Positions 24,297 to 33,318 of a stretch of DNA of 40,155 nucleotides are shown in pieces (within the stretch, counting starts at the first letter, position 1; each line of letters opens with the position of its first letter). Location of the stretch: assembly GCA_018065305.1 (NCBI GenBank), contig JAGHTO010000029.1, forward strand, positions 1-40,155, written 5' to 3'. The notes below the pieces were generated by a model. It was not told where the DNA came from and ran no database searches. It worked only from the letters and a program-made list of their open reading frames with translations. This DNA comes from Candidatus Cacconaster scatequi (lineage in GTDB: Bacteria > Bacteroidota > Bacteroidia > Bacteroidales > UBA932). A program made the position numbers and the translations under genes.

Positions 24297-25538
24297 GATG
24301 ATGACGGCAATTCCGAGCAGCATCGGATAGTACATATAGGGTATTATCGATGTGGTGGCAATGCCGGTGAATGCCGCGGCGGCAAGGATGTGAGAGCTGT
24401 ACGGAATCAGTTCCAGCACTATGCAGGAGCTTGTGTCCATCAGACTCGCCGCTTTCCTCGGATCGACGCCGTATTTTTTGGAGAGGTCCCTCACGATATC
24501 GCCGACCGTGATTATGGCTATGGTGTTTGTCGAAGTGCAGAGTGTCAGCAGGCCGGTCAGGACGGCTATGCAGGCTTCGGCCGATCTTCTTCCGGTCACG
24601 AATTTGGTGCAGACCTTGACAAGCCATTCCATTCCTCCGTTATGCTGGATAAGTGCCGCCAGGCCGGACGCCATCAGGATGAGCATCACAAGGAAACCCA
24701 TATCAAGAATCCCGTCTCCGATTGCCGTCATAAATTCGAAGTAGTTGAAACTGCCCAGTATGAAACCCTCCACAGCACACAGCGCTATTCCCGTGAGCAG
24801 TGTAATCAGTACGTCCACACCGCATATCGCCATCGTCAGCAGTGTGATATAGGGAAGTATCTTCCAATATTCGGGATGTTCCGGAACAGGCACATCTCCC
24901 ATACTACTGCCGAGCCGGAAATAGAGCAGGACCACTATCAGCGCCGGAATCACGACCAGTTTCAGATTCATTCTGAATTTGTCCTTGAGTTCACATCCCT
25001 GACTGGTGGTGGCAATCACGGTGGTGTCGGATATGAATGAGAGATTGTCCCCGAACATTGCCGAACTGACGACTATCGCGCTGAAGAGTGCGTAATTGCC
25101 TCCGCTGACCTGTGCCATCTCGATTGCAATCGGCATCAGGGCGACTATGGAACCTATGCCCGACCCGGTCGCCATCGACAGGACGCATCCCGCCGTGAAC
25201 AGGCCGATATACAGGAATTTTCCCGGGAGAACGTGAAGGATTATGTCGACAGTCGCCTGCACGCTTCCCATAGCCTCCGCGCACGATGCGAATATTCCTG
25301 CAGCAATGAAAAGCCATATCATAAAGAGCACCTTTGTCTTTCCCGCGCCCCGACCATAGACACGAACCCTGTTGGGGAGGGAGAGTCCTCTCGTGATTGC
25401 GACGGCATAAACCGACGTTATGAAGAATGCCGATACCAGAGGCACTTTTGCAAAATCACCGCAAATAATGGCAGACCCGAGATACAGTACAATGAAAAAA
25501 ATCATCGGGCTGATTCCAATAAATCCTTTTTTGTCCAT
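24252..25538 (-). CDS. nhaC: NhaC-family Na+/H+ antiporter
   Basis: 428-residue polytopic inner-membrane antiporter with about 11-12 hydrophobic segments. Conserved NhaC features include MATGSGIGSIVALMPIA, SAMFGDNLSFISDTTVIA (the FGD..S..SDTT pattern), and CTSTNTIAIITVG. It exchanges sodium for protons, keeping pH and sodium balance; some relatives exchange organic acids or amino acids instead. It has its own -7 box 22 bases upstream of ATG 25538. Its 3' end runs 45 bases into the GH78 gene on the other strand, with residues GRKTVAPGIQ encoded in the overlap, which leaves no space for terminators. Confidence 0.88.
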   Translation of the reverse strand: MDKKGFIGISPMIFFIVLYLGSAIICGDFAKVPLVSAFFITSVYAVAITRGLSLPNRVRVYGRGAGKTKVLFMIWLFIAAGIFASCAEAMGSVQATVDIILHVLPGKFLYIGLFTAGCVLSMATGSGIGSIVALMPIAIEMAQVSGGNYALFSAIVVSSAMFGDNLSFISDTTVIATTSQGCELKDKFRMNLKLVVIPALIVVLLYFRLGSSMGDVPVPEHPEYWKILPYITLLTMAICGVDVLITLLTGIALCAVEGFILGSFNYFEFMTAIGDGILDMGFLVMLILMASGLAALIQHNGGMEWLVKVCTKFVTGRRSAEACIAVLTGLLTLCTSTNTIAIITVGDIVRDLSKKYGVDPRKAASLMDTSSCIVLELIPYSSHILAAAAFTGIATTSIIPYMYYPMLLGIAVIISIIFGRKTVAPGIQ

Positions 25539-25559
25539 CTCTCTTTTTTAGATAAGCTG

Positions 25560-25567
25560 CAAAGTTA
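25560..25567 (-). promoter_or_regulatory. nhaC -7 box TAACTTTG
   Basis: TAACTTTG on the minus strand matches TAnnTTTG and ends 21 bases before the nhaC ATG. The upstream region is T-rich but has no exact TTTG at 19-21 bases. It lies in the 51-base gap between nhaC and the DMT permease stop. Confidence 0.5.
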
Positions 25568-25589
25568 GCAACAATTCTGAAAAAAAGTG

Positions 25590-26528
25590 TTACAGCAGGA
25601 AGAACAGCGCCACTCCGGCTACGGTAATGAAGGTACCGGCTACTTCCTTGAGTGTGATTCTCTGCTTCGCATAGACGGAGTAGGGAATCAGTATCATTAC
25701 AGGTGTCAGTCCCATCAGAGTGGAGGCGATACCCGCAGAGGTGTGCTGGACTGCCATCAGTGACAGTGAAACCCCGATTACCGGACCCAGAAGGGTGGTG
25801 ATAAGGCAACAGACCATTGCGGTCCTGTCTTTCAGTGCATTCTGAAGGGAGCGGGACTCTTTCTTCAGCATTATTATCAGCGAGAAACCTATTATTCCTG
25901 TGACAACCCTGATGAATGTCCCTGCAAAAGGCATTGCTGACAATAGTCCGGAGGCTGCGTCAGAAGGCATTGAAGCCGTGTAGTGCTCCATTCCGATTTT
26001 GCTCAGTACCAGTCCTACGCCTTGGCCGAGACCAGCCCCGATGCCATATAAGACACCGCTGAGCGGCAATTTCAGGACTGGCAGACGCGAATCGGAATCT
26101 TTTGAAAGAATGGTTATCCCGATTCCGGAAAGAGTCACTGTCATTGCCAGAAGCGAGGTGGGGGCAAGCTTTTCACCAAGCATCATAAATCCTGCAATTC
26201 CTGCGATGGGAGGGGCAAGTGTCATCAACAGCTGTCCGTACAGTGAACCTATCCTGACATAAGCGTTGAACAGGCAGAAGTCACCGAATACGAAGCCCAC
26301 TATGCCCGAGAGGGCAAACCAGAACAAGGTCTTTCCGTCAGTATAAAGAGGAAGCGGCGAACCGGTGAATACGAACAATATCGCAGCCAGAAAGAGAATG
26401 GCGAATGCCATTCTGATGATGTTCAGATTGACGGAGCCTATCCTGTGGCTGGCTACATCCGCGAAAATTGCGCCCGCAGTCCAGCTTACGGCTACCAGAA
26501 GTGATATTATTTCACCCAGATACTGCAT
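25590..26528 (-). CDS. EamA/DMT-superfamily permease
   Basis: 312-residue inner-membrane protein with ten hydrophobic helices arranged as two EamA repeats (about 5-135 and 160-310). Each repeat contains a typical signature, for example GEKLAPTSLLAMTVTLSGIG in the first and KQRITLKEVAGTFITVAG in the second. Such permeases export metabolites or amino acids; the substrate is not predictable. ATG 26528 (MQYLGEIISLLVAVSW) puts helix 1 at the N-terminus and follows a TATCTTTG box by 8 bases; 28 upstream in-frame codons overlap the promoter and sdaA and are rejected. It is divergent from L-serine dehydratase, so amino-acid efflux is a possible but unproven role. Confidence 0.88.
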   Translation of the reverse strand: MQYLGEIISLLVAVSWTAGAIFADVASHRIGSVNLNIIRMAFAILFLAAILFVFTGSPLPLYTDGKTLFWFALSGIVGFVFGDFCLFNAYVRIGSLYGQLLMTLAPPIAGIAGFMMLGEKLAPTSLLAMTVTLSGIGITILSKDSDSRLPVLKLPLSGVLYGIGAGLGQGVGLVLSKIGMEHYTASMPSDAASGLLSAMPFAGTFIRVVTGIIGFSLIIMLKKESRSLQNALKDRTAMVCCLITTLLGPVIGVSLSLMAVQHTSAGIASTLMGLTPVMILIPYSVYAKQRITLKEVAGTFITVAGVALFFLL

Positions 26529-26536
26529 AACCGGGC

Positions 26537-26544
26537 CAAAGATA
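26537..26544 (-). promoter_or_regulatory. -7 box TATCTTTG for the DMT permease
   Basis: TATCTTTG on the minus strand, 8 bases before the permease ATG at 26528, giving a very short leader. It is 14 bases from the opposing sdaA box, so the two divergent promoters must share the same stretch of DNA. Confidence 0.5.
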
Positions 26545-26557
26545 CCTCTTTTTTGCT

Positions 26558-26565
26558 TAGATTTG
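26558..26565 (+). promoter_or_regulatory. -7 box TAGATTTG for sdaA
   Basis: TAGATTTG matches TAnnTTTG and ends 21 bases before the sdaA ATG at 26587. A TTTG at proper distance is not present. It opposes the permease promoter only 14 bases away. Confidence 0.45.
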
Positions 26566-26586
26566 TCCCGAATATTACAACCGTTG

Positions 26587-27795
26587 ATGAAATCACTCAA
26601 AGATTTATACAAGATTGGCAGGGGGCCCTCCAGCAGTCATACGATGGGCCCTTTGAAAGCTGCCGGGATTTATGCATCAAGACATCCTGATGCTCAGGGG
26701 TTTGTCGTTACATTATATGGCAGCCTTTCAGCTACGGGCAAAGGACACCTGACCGATGTCGCGATAAGTGACGTCCTTGAAAAGATTGCACCTGTCCGTT
26801 TCGAATGGAGCAAGGAGTTCCTGCCGTTCCATCCGAATGCAATGAAGTTTGAAATATTGTCTCCGGACGGCTCATCTTCCGAGCCCTGGACTGTCTACAG
26901 CATCGGAGGAGGGGAACTTTCCGAGGGGGACGATTCAGCGGACGCTGCCCGTTCCGCGAATGATGTTTATCCTTTGGATACATTGAACCAAATCCAGAAC
27001 TGGTGTGGGGAGAATGGACTCACATATTGGGAATATGTCCAGCAGTGCGAAGGTCCCGATATTTGGAATTATCTCTCTGAAATATGGGAGGTGATGCAGA
27101 GAGCCGTAGAGGAAGGTCTTCAGAATGAAGGGGTCCTTCCCGGTCCGATTCATCTTCAAAGAAAAGCGGCTGTCTATTATGTCAAGGCAAACGGATATAA
27201 ACCGAGTCTCCAGTCGAGGGGGCTTGTCCACGCCTATGCGCTTGCCGTCAGTGAACAGAATGCTTCCGGCGGAACGATTGTAACCGCACCGACCTGCGGT
27301 TCCAGCGGGGTCATTCCTGCCGTGATGTATCATATGAAACACGGTCACGATTTCAGCGACCAGAGGATATTGAGGGCGATTGCCACAGGCGGTCTGTTCG
27401 GCAATGTCGTCAAGCAGAATGCATCCATTTCAGGAGCTGACGTGGGATGTCAGGGGGAGGTGGGAGTGGCCTGTGCAATGGCTGCTGCGGCTGTCTGCCA
27501 ACTTTTCGGAGGTACGAATGCTCAGATTGAATATGCCGCTGAGATGGGCCTTGAACATCATCTCGGAATGACTTGCGACCCCGTATGCGGCCTGGTACAG
27601 GTTCCTTGCATTGAACGTAATGCCTTTGCCGCCACCCGCGCCCTGGATGCCAACTTCTACGCGATGTTATCGGACGGCCGCCATATAGTTTCTTTCGATG
27701 ATGTCGTCAGCGTTATGAAACAGACAGGACACGACCTGCCGAATCTATATAAGGAGACAGGAATCGGCGGCCTTGCCGCCAGCTACCGGAAATAG
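26587..27795 (+). CDS. sdaA: L-serine dehydratase, iron-sulfur type
   Basis: 402-residue single-chain enzyme that deaminates L-serine to pyruvate and ammonia with a [4Fe-4S] cluster. The N-terminal beta domain begins KIGRGPSSSHTMGP, the family hallmark. The catalytic alpha domain has APTCGSSGVIPA, GADVGCQGEVGVACAMAA and TCDPVCGLVQVPC, which supply the cluster cysteines. Length is a little under the usual 450 residues, but both domains and all motifs are present. ATG 26587 is chosen since the motif KIGRGPSSSHT normally lies at residues 8-20; 74 upstream in-frame codons belong to the opposite-strand permease. It is transcribed alone, convergent with the acetyltransferase gene 12 bases away. Confidence 0.95.
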   Translation: MKSLKDLYKIGRGPSSSHTMGPLKAAGIYASRHPDAQGFVVTLYGSLSATGKGHLTDVAISDVLEKIAPVRFEWSKEFLPFHPNAMKFEILSPDGSSSEPWTVYSIGGGELSEGDDSADAARSANDVYPLDTLNQIQNWCGENGLTYWEYVQQCEGPDIWNYLSEIWEVMQRAVEEGLQNEGVLPGPIHLQRKAAVYYVKANGYKPSLQSRGLVHAYALAVSEQNASGGTIVTAPTCGSSGVIPAVMYHMKHGHDFSDQRILRAIATGGLFGNVVKQNASISGADVGCQGEVGVACAMAAAAVCQLFGGTNAQIEYAAEMGLEHHLGMTCDPVCGLVQVPCIERNAFAATRALDANFYAMLSDGRHIVSFDDVVSVMKQTGHDLPNLYKETGIGGLAASYRK

Positions 27796-27807
27796 ATCAA
27801 ATTCTTC

Positions 27808-28884
27808 CTATACTTTCAGAAAAACCTTCTTTTTGTAAAGGAAGTAGAGAACTGACCAGGCTACAAGCAGGTAACCTGCGCGCAATACAACAGCGCCCCA
27901 ATCCTTGGGGAAAAGCGATGCGAAACCCCCGAAAATGAATTCGGAAGTGCTCCAGTAATTGATTATTGCCGGCAACAGATAACTGGCGATGGAGTTTATT
28001 CCTATGATTTTGAAAGGAAACGCCCACCTGCTCCATCCCTTTACGTCGATTATCCAATAGAAAATTGCCAGCAGCGCTGCGGAATATGCTCCGACTACGA
28101 GAACGAAACTGCTGCTCCACAGTTTCTTGTTGATGGGAAACTTGATTGACCAGAGCAGACCGACCGTCAGCATTGCCACTGCGGCTGCCAGAAGGATGAG
28201 GGTCTTCCTGTTTCCGGTGATCTTCTCAGTCCTGAGCAGTTCTCCGGAGAACATTCCCAGCATAGCAGTCACTATTGCAGGCAGGGTGCTGATGAGTCCT
28301 TCGGGGTCAAACGTTCCATAGCAGAGATGACCTGCAAGCAGTTTCCGGTCTAGCCAGCCGATGATGTTCCCTTCGAATGACAGCGGGTCGGCACCGGGAA
28401 CGTCCGGTGCCGGAATCATACAGATGAACCAGTATGCAATGAGTATAACGGCACAGATGATTGCGCGTGTCTTTCTGCCGAACCATACGTACAGCAGCGC
28501 GGCTCCCATCCAGGCAAGCCCGATACGTCCCAGTACGCTGTAGAAACGGGCGGTGGAGAAGTCCAGCTCCAGCAGGCCGTTGTATATCATACCCAGAAAT
28601 ACGAGGACGGCGGCTCTCTTGAAAATCTTCCTGTATATGTGGTCTTTGGTCTTGGCGAAGGAATAGGGGAAAGAGACTCCGGCTATGAACAGGAAGAGAG
28701 GGAAAATCGTGTCGTGATGTCTCAAACCGTCCCACTGGGCGTGGTCCATCTGTATGTCAAGCCAGCATCCTTCGTGTCCCAGCGCGACGCATATTGCGGA
28801 AACCAAGGATGCGAACCCCATTATGAAAACCATATCGAATCCTCTCAGGGCATCGAGTGATTCGAGACGTTTGTGCTGTTCCAT
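27808..28884 (-). CDS. HGSNAT/DUF5009-like membrane acyltransferase
   Basis: 358-residue inner-membrane protein with about ten helices. The N-terminal RLESLDALRGFDMVFIMG and the DTIFPLFLFIAGVSFPYSFAK segment are typical of the heparan-alpha-glucosaminide N-acetyltransferase catalytic family. The His in MDHAQWDG and in LRHHD are candidates for the acetyl-carrying residue. Bacteroidota members are thought to acylate sugars at the membrane; the acceptor here is unknown. ATG 28884 (MEQHKRLESLDALRG) is chosen over a start 33 codons upstream, which lies across the intergenic promoter region. It is divergent from an acyltransferase-3 gene, an unrelated membrane acyltransferase. Confidence 0.82.
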   Translation of the reverse strand: MEQHKRLESLDALRGFDMVFIMGFASLVSAICVALGHEGCWLDIQMDHAQWDGLRHHDTIFPLFLFIAGVSFPYSFAKTKDHIYRKIFKRAAVLVFLGMIYNGLLELDFSTARFYSVLGRIGLAWMGAALLYVWFGRKTRAIICAVILIAYWFICMIPAPDVPGADPLSFEGNIIGWLDRKLLAGHLCYGTFDPEGLISTLPAIVTAMLGMFSGELLRTEKITGNRKTLILLAAAVAMLTVGLLWSIKFPINKKLWSSSFVLVVGAYSAALLAIFYWIIDVKGWSRWAFPFKIIGINSIASYLLPAIINYWSTSEFIFGGFASLFPKDWGAVVLRAGYLLVAWSVLYFLYKKKVFLKV

Positions 28885-28904
28885 TATTCTGATGTTTATC
28901 TGTA

Positions 28905-28912
28905 CTAAGTTA
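28905..28912 (-). promoter_or_regulatory. Imperfect -7 box TAACTTAG upstream of the HGSNAT-like gene
   Basis: TAACTTAG on the minus strand differs from TAnnTTTG at one position and lies 20 bases before the ATG. It is the best candidate in the divergent intergenic region for this direction. Confidence 0.3.
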
Positions 28913-28946
28913 GTTCTATTATTGCTTATAAACAAAAAATATATAG

Positions 28947-28954
28947 TAAATTTG
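28947..28954 (+). promoter_or_regulatory. -7 box TAAATTTG upstream of the acyltransferase-3 operon
   Basis: TAAATTTG matches the consensus exactly. A TTG at 28922-28924 is 22 bases upstream, near the usual 19-21. The leader to ATG 28988 would be about 28 bases. Confidence 0.5.
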
Positions 28955-28987
28955 AAGCAACGAATATTTGGAACCTGTTTCAAAAGT

Positions 28988-30100
28988 ATGGAAGATTCAA
29001 ATAGAATTGTCTTTGCGGATTACCTGCGGGTCACGGCTTGTTTTCTAGTGATGCTCGTCCACGCAAGCGAGAATTTCTATGCCGCCGACGCTTCAGGTCT
29101 CGCCGGCAATGTGTCGATGCTTGCCAATGAGGCAAACCGCTTCTGGGTTGCTTTCTATGACGGCTTCGTCGCCAGGACGTGTGTCCCTCTGTTTATGATA
29201 ATCTCGGCTTTTCTGCTTGTGCCGGTGAAGCCTGGAGTTACGATGCTTCAATTCTACAAAAGGCGATTCCTGAGAATCCTGCCTCCGATGCTCTGCTTTC
29301 TGCTTCTCTATACGTTCCTCCCTCTTGTCTGGGGAGCAATGTCCTGGGAGCAGTCTGTCGCAGATTTGAAGATGCTGCCTTTCAACTTTCCTTCCATGGC
29401 CGGACATCTCTGGTTCATGTACCCTCTGATTTCTCTGTATCTCATAATCCCCGTCGTTTCACCCTGGCTCGAGAAGTCATCTGCAGAAGAGGAGAGGGTT
29501 TTCCTCTATATATTTGCATTCTCGACCCTGATTCCCTGGCTTCGCCGCTTTGTGAATGAGGAACTCTGGGGCGAATGTTTCTGGAACGGATTCTCGATGC
29601 TCTGGTATTGCAGCGGCTATCTCGGATATCTGGTCCTTGCCCATTATATCAGGTTCCACCTCGACTGGGAACGGAAAAAGAGGGGAACTGTAGGTCTGGT
29701 CTGCTTCCTTGTCGGCGCGGCCTTCACCGGATGGTCTTTCTGGCACGCCGGAGTTCCGGGCAAGGAGATACCTACCCCTATGCTCGAATGGTCCTGGGAA
29801 TTCTGTACCCCCAACGTGCTTCTTGCAACCTTCGGGGCATTCCTGATGTTTACCTGCATCGAGAGGAAACAGACTCCCAAGCTGGTTTTGAAACTGTCGA
29901 AGCTCTCTTTCGGGATGTATCTGATGCACCTGTTCTTCCTCGGTCCCATTGCGGCCTTCTTCGTGAACGGAGACCAGGCAAATCCTCTGCTTCCTGTATG
30001 GGCGGCGATCCCGGCCATTGCAATACTGACTTTCATCTGCTGTTCCATAACCACTTGCATTATTTCTAAAATACCTTATAGCAAATATATTATCGGATAA
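28988..30100 (+). CDS. Acyltransferase family 3 membrane protein
   Basis: 370-residue integral membrane O-acyltransferase (Acyl_transf_3/WecH-like) with about ten helices. FADYLRVTACFLVMLVHASE carries the conserved Arg and the catalytic-type His near residues 14-27. PLFMIISAFLL and the FYKRRFLRILPPML loop are also typical. It probably moves acetyl or succinyl groups to a cell-envelope polysaccharide; the acceptor is not visible. ATG 28988 follows a TAAATTTG box; the longer reading frame from 28754 overlaps the divergent gene and is rejected. Its TAA shares one base with the ATG of the UbiA gene, so they are cotranscribed. Confidence 0.87.
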   Translation: MEDSNRIVFADYLRVTACFLVMLVHASENFYAADASGLAGNVSMLANEANRFWVAFYDGFVARTCVPLFMIISAFLLVPVKPGVTMLQFYKRRFLRILPPMLCFLLLYTFLPLVWGAMSWEQSVADLKMLPFNFPSMAGHLWFMYPLISLYLIIPVVSPWLEKSSAEEERVFLYIFAFSTLIPWLRRFVNEELWGECFWNGFSMLWYCSGYLGYLVLAHYIRFHLDWERKKRGTVGLVCFLVGAAFTGWSFWHAGVPGKEIPTPMLEWSWEFCTPNVLLATFGAFLMFTCIERKQTPKLVLKLSKLSFGMYLMHLFFLGPIAAFFVNGDQANPLLPVWAAIPAIAILTFICCSITTCIISKIPYSKYIIG

Positions 30101-30987
30101 TGAAACATACTGTAAAAGAATGGTTTGGCGCAACGCGCTTCTGGTCTTTCCCGGTTTCTGCGATGCCTGTTATAGCTGCGGTCGCTTTTCTTGCCTGGAA
30201 AGGCTGCAATGTCAATTGGCTCTGTGCCGTTCTGGCACTTGTCGGGAACGTGCTTTTCCACGCTGCGGGCAATCTTCTCAGCGATTATTATGATTATAAG
30301 AAAGGTGTTGACAATGAGGAGGCTTATGCCGTTCCGAATCTTGTTTTCCACCATTTCGAGCCGAAGGAATACATCGGGTTCTCTTCAATCCTCTTTTCAG
30401 TAGCCGTCGTCATCGGTCTGGCGCTGACCTTCCTCTCAGGGTGGGAATTGCTGGTCATCGGAGGCATCGGGGCTCTCTTTACCCTTACATATTCCTTCTT
30501 CAAGTTCAGGGCAATGGGTGACATATTCGTCTTCACCTGCTTCGGAATTCTCCCTGTGCTCGGAACCTCTTTCGTGGCCGCCGGTTTCATTGACTGGAGC
30601 ATTCTCGTGCTCGCCGTCCCCCTCGGCATATTCACGATTGCCGTTCTCCACGACAACAATACCGTCGACATTGCAACTGACAGGGCCTCCGGCATCAGGA
30701 CTCTCCCTATGTATCTGGGGGAGAAGACTTCCGTGAAGCTCTTCATCACCTATATGGTGCTTCCTTACGTTGCTGTAATATGTTTCTGCATTGCCGGTCT
30801 GCTTCCTTATGCCGCACTTGTCTGCCTGCTTTCCGTCCCCACCGCTGTCAAGAATGCAAAGGCTGCGTACGGATGGTTTGAAAAGGGCAGGGAAGCGATG
30901 CTCGGACTCGATCAGAAGACAGCGCAGGTTCATCTGATTTTCAGCGTTCTGCTCTCTGCAGGTCTCGCTTTGGCAGCTGTTCTCTGA
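30100..30987 (+). CDS. menA: UbiA-family prenyltransferase, MenA-like
   Basis: 295-residue inner-membrane prenyltransferase with about nine helices. The first aspartate motif is NLLSDYYDYKKGVD (residues about 59-72) and the second is LHDNNTVDIATDRASG, which bind the prenyl diphosphate through Mg2+. The most likely reaction is prenylation of 1,4-dihydroxy-2-naphthoate in menaquinone synthesis, the quinone used by anaerobic Bacteroidales. No other men gene is nearby, and the overall sequence is divergent, so another aromatic acceptor cannot be excluded. It shares a TAATG junction with the acyltransferase gene and is 1 base from the CPBP gene. Confidence 0.75.
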   Translation: MKHTVKEWFGATRFWSFPVSAMPVIAAVAFLAWKGCNVNWLCAVLALVGNVLFHAAGNLLSDYYDYKKGVDNEEAYAVPNLVFHHFEPKEYIGFSSILFSVAVVIGLALTFLSGWELLVIGGIGALFTLTYSFFKFRAMGDIFVFTCFGILPVLGTSFVAAGFIDWSILVLAVPLGIFTIAVLHDNNTVDIATDRASGIRTLPMYLGEKTSVKLFITYMVLPYVAVICFCIAGLLPYAALVCLLSVPTAVKNAKAAYGWFEKGREAMLGLDQKTAQVHLIFSVLLSAGLALAAVL

Positions 30988-30988
30988 T

Positions 30989-31612
30989 ATGTGCGGAAAG
31001 AGATATCTGGTCTTTGGAATCGCCGTTGCGGCGGTTCTGTGGTTCTATATGTTCAGTCCCTGGACATCCGGCATAACCTCTTTCTGGCTCAATATGAGTT
31101 TTGCCGCCGTTGTCCTTACTGTCATCGCCGCAATCGGGAACAGGAACATTAAACCCGGCAAAACAAATTTCGCCGGGTCCGTATTGTCGGGTGTTGCAAT
31201 CGCTTTCGCTCTCTGGTGCGTTTTCTGGGCGGGTGACAAGATTTCGCAGCTCCTGTTCAGTTTTGCTCGCGGCCAGGTTGACAACGTCTACGGTATGAAG
31301 GAGGGCTCTTCACCCGTAATGATTGCTCTTCTCCTCCTTTTTGTCATCGGTCCTGCCGAAGAGTATTTCTGGAGAGGTTTCGTCCAGAAGAATATGTCAG
31401 ACCTTTGCAGTCCTATGTGGGCAATGATTGTCACAACCGTGATTTATGCCCTTGTCCATATCTGGTCCTTCAATTTCATGCTTGTGATGGCCGCTCTCGT
31501 TGCCGGAGCGGTGTGGGGCATTCTCTACTGGCTCAAGCCTTCGCTTCTGCCGGCCCTGATAGTGTCACACGCAGTTTGGGACGCCCTGGTATTCGTCATT
31601 CTGCCTATTTGA
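30989..31612 (+). CDS. CPBP-family intramembrane metalloprotease
   Basis: 207-residue membrane protein of the CPBP/Rce1 (abortive infection) family with about six helices. The three active-site motifs are present: EExxxR in [11 protein letters not shown], the FxxxH-like IYALVHIW, and HxxxD in SHAVWDALV. Bacterial members process peptides, confer bacteriocin immunity or have unknown targets. No bacteriocin gene is adjacent. It begins 1 base after the UbiA stop, and its last 8 bases overlap the convergent DUF1080-fusion gene. Confidence 0.88.
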   Translation: MCGKRYLVFGIAVAAVLWFYMFSPWTSGITSFWLNMSFAAVVLTVIAAIGNRNIKPGKTNFAGSVLSGVAIAFALWCVFWAGDKISQLLFSFARGQVDNVYGMKEGSSPVMIALLLLFVIGPAEEYFWRGFVQKNMSDLCSPMWAMIVTTVIYALVHIWSFNFMLVMAALVAGAVWGILYWLKPSLLPALIVSHAVWDALVFVILPI

Positions 31613-33194
31613 GCTCCTTGATTTTGATATTCCTGTAACTTACCTGGTCGCCGTGGTCCTGGAGCAGGATATGCCCTGAAACCTGGTTCCCGAAATTCAC
31701 CCAGTCCTTGTATTTGCTGTATGCCACAAGGGCGTTCCATTCCTGAGTGTTGCGCTCATATTCAAGGAGTTTTACGCCGTTGAGCCAATGCTCCACGTGA
31801 TTGCCGCGTACAATGACGGTCGCCTTGTTGAACACCCCTTTCCTGTAAGGTTTGTCTGCGGGGGCGGGAATCAGGTCATACAGTGAACCGAGTTTGCGAT
31901 TCCCTTTGACTCCGAGCTTTGCGTCCGGATGGCGTTCGTCATCCAGTATCTGGAATTCACAGCCGATTGAGGAGGCGCCTGCACCGCTGTCATTTATGTC
32001 GGGATTGACGAAATATTTGATTCCGCTGTTGGCACCCTCCGTAATGAGGAATTCGACGGACAGAATGAAGTCGGAGTATTTCCTGACAGTTATTATATCG
32101 CCTCCGCCACCGGCCTCGGCGCCATCGGCTTTCTGGACTGTAAGGACGCCGTCCTTGATTGTCCAACCTCTGGCGGGGAAGGATTCGCCCCTTGCGCTTC
32201 TCCAGCCGTCCGTGGTTTTACCGTCCCAGAGAAGTTCCCACCCTTCTTCCATTTCAGCCTTGGTGAGGGTGTTGACGGGCAATTCCCCGTTCTCTCCGGC
32301 ATTGTCGAAGAGGTCCTGAAGATACTGCCTTGTCTTTGCAAGGTATTCCAGATTGTCGCCGCTGAGTTCACATTCGATTGTCACGCCTCCGGAGAAGCCG
32401 TTCTTCTTGAGTTCGGCCATAACTGCGGGGAAATCCACGTCACCTGTCGGAATCGGAACCTCGGAACCGAGATGGTAGGGGTCTTCGGGATCGGGATATT
32501 TGCCGTCCTTGGCGTGGAATTCCTTGACAAGGGGGCCGAAGAGCTTGACGGCATCCAGTGAATTGGCCTTTCCGTACATGAGAAGGTTGGCAAGGTCGCA
32601 GTTGATGAAGAGATTGCCCGTTCCAATGTCCTTGATGGCGCGTATCAGTGTGGTCGGGGTCTCCTGTCCGGTTTCGAAATAAATCATTATCCCGCGTTCC
32701 TTCGCATAATTGCCCAGCTCTTTCATAACCTTCACGAAATCCTTGTACAGCTGTGATGAGCAGTCTTCAGGTATGAATCCGAAATGGGAGTGCATCGCGG
32801 GGCATCCGCACTGGACGCAGAATTCAATCATCTCGTGATATACCTGCACCTTCTCGTCCCTCTCTTTTGCAGGCACAAGACCGATTGTAGAGGGGCCTTC
32901 GGTGAAATTCCATCTGCAGTCCGATCCCGGAACACCGACGACGGTGGTGACGGGAATGTTGTACTTGGCAGAGGCTGCTTTTATCTGCTTCGCAAGTTCC
33001 GGAGTGCACTTCGAGCGGTTGTAATTGATTTCGCAGGAAGTGAATCCGTTGTCGTGAAGCTGCTTGAAACTCCTGTCGACGTCGCTCAGGTCATAGACAA
33101 TCGTACCGATTGTAATCTTCTGCCGGGCCTGAAGTGCACCCGACAGCATAAAAATGGCACACAGTGCCGCAATTGTTGCTCGTTTCATTTTCAT
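31605..33194 (-). CDS. Secreted fusion: sugar isomerase-like TIM barrel plus DUF1080 domain
   Basis: 529-residue exported protein with two catalytic-type domains. A Sec signal peptide covers about 1-24 (cleavage near ALQARQ). Residues about 28-290 are an AP_endonuc_2 TIM barrel with metal-site residues in [23 protein letters not shown] and TIECELSG. Residues about 310-529 are DUF1080, a concanavalin-like domain called 3-keto-disaccharide hydrolase, starting [15 protein letters not shown] and ending [10 protein letters not shown]...NIKIKEL. In Bacteroides these two activities are normally separate proteins encoded together with a Gfo/Idh oxidoreductase. The start may be ATG 33194 or 33188. A TATATTTG box is at 33212-33219. 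The metabolic context is a predicted 3-keto-glycoside pathway, with partners at 18539-20763. Confidence 0.9.
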   Translation of the reverse strand: MKMKRATIAALCAIFMLSGALQARQKITIGTIVYDLSDVDRSFKQLHDNGFTSCEINYNRSKCTPELAKQIKAASAKYNIPVTTVVGVPGSDCRWNFTEGPSTIGLVPAKERDEKVQVYHEMIEFCVQCGCPAMHSHFGFIPEDCSSQLYKDFVKVMKELGNYAKERGIMIYFETGQETPTTLIRAIKDIGTGNLFINCDLANLLMYGKANSLDAVKLFGPLVKEFHAKDGKYPDPEDPYHLGSEVPIPTGDVDFPAVMAELKKNGFSGGVTIECELSGDNLEYLAKTRQYLQDLFDNAGENGELPVNTLTKAEMEEGWELLWDGKTTDGWRSARGESFPARGWTIKDGVLTVQKADGAEAGGGGDIITVRKYSDFILSVEFLITEGANSGIKYFVNPDINDSGAGASSIGCEFQILDDERHPDAKLGVKGNRKLGSLYDLIPAPADKPYRKGVFNKATVIVRGNHVEHWLNGVKLLEYERNTQEWNALVAYSKYKDWVNFGNQVSGHILLQDHGDQVSYRNIKIKELK

Positions 33195-33211
33195 ATATGG
33201 TTTACTTTAAA

Positions 33212-33219
33212 CAAATATA
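33212..33219 (-). promoter_or_regulatory. -7 box TATATTTG upstream of the TIM barrel-DUF1080 fusion
   Basis: TATATTTG on the minus strand matches the consensus and ends 17 bases before the ATG at 33194. No exact TTTG is found at 19-21 bases upstream. Confidence 0.5.
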
Positions 33220-33318
33220 GCCATAATCGCTCTATTTTTGAAATGACCGAAGGGACTTATCACCCGTGTCATTTGCGAAAAATGATTATCTTCGAAAGTT
33301 GAAAAGATTCTATACTCT

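Noticed and set aside
30989-31612. CPBP protease as phage-defence or bacteriocin immunity gene
   Set aside because: The old name of the family suggests abortive infection, but no toxin, bacteriocin or other defence gene is adjacent; it follows a prenyltransferase gene.
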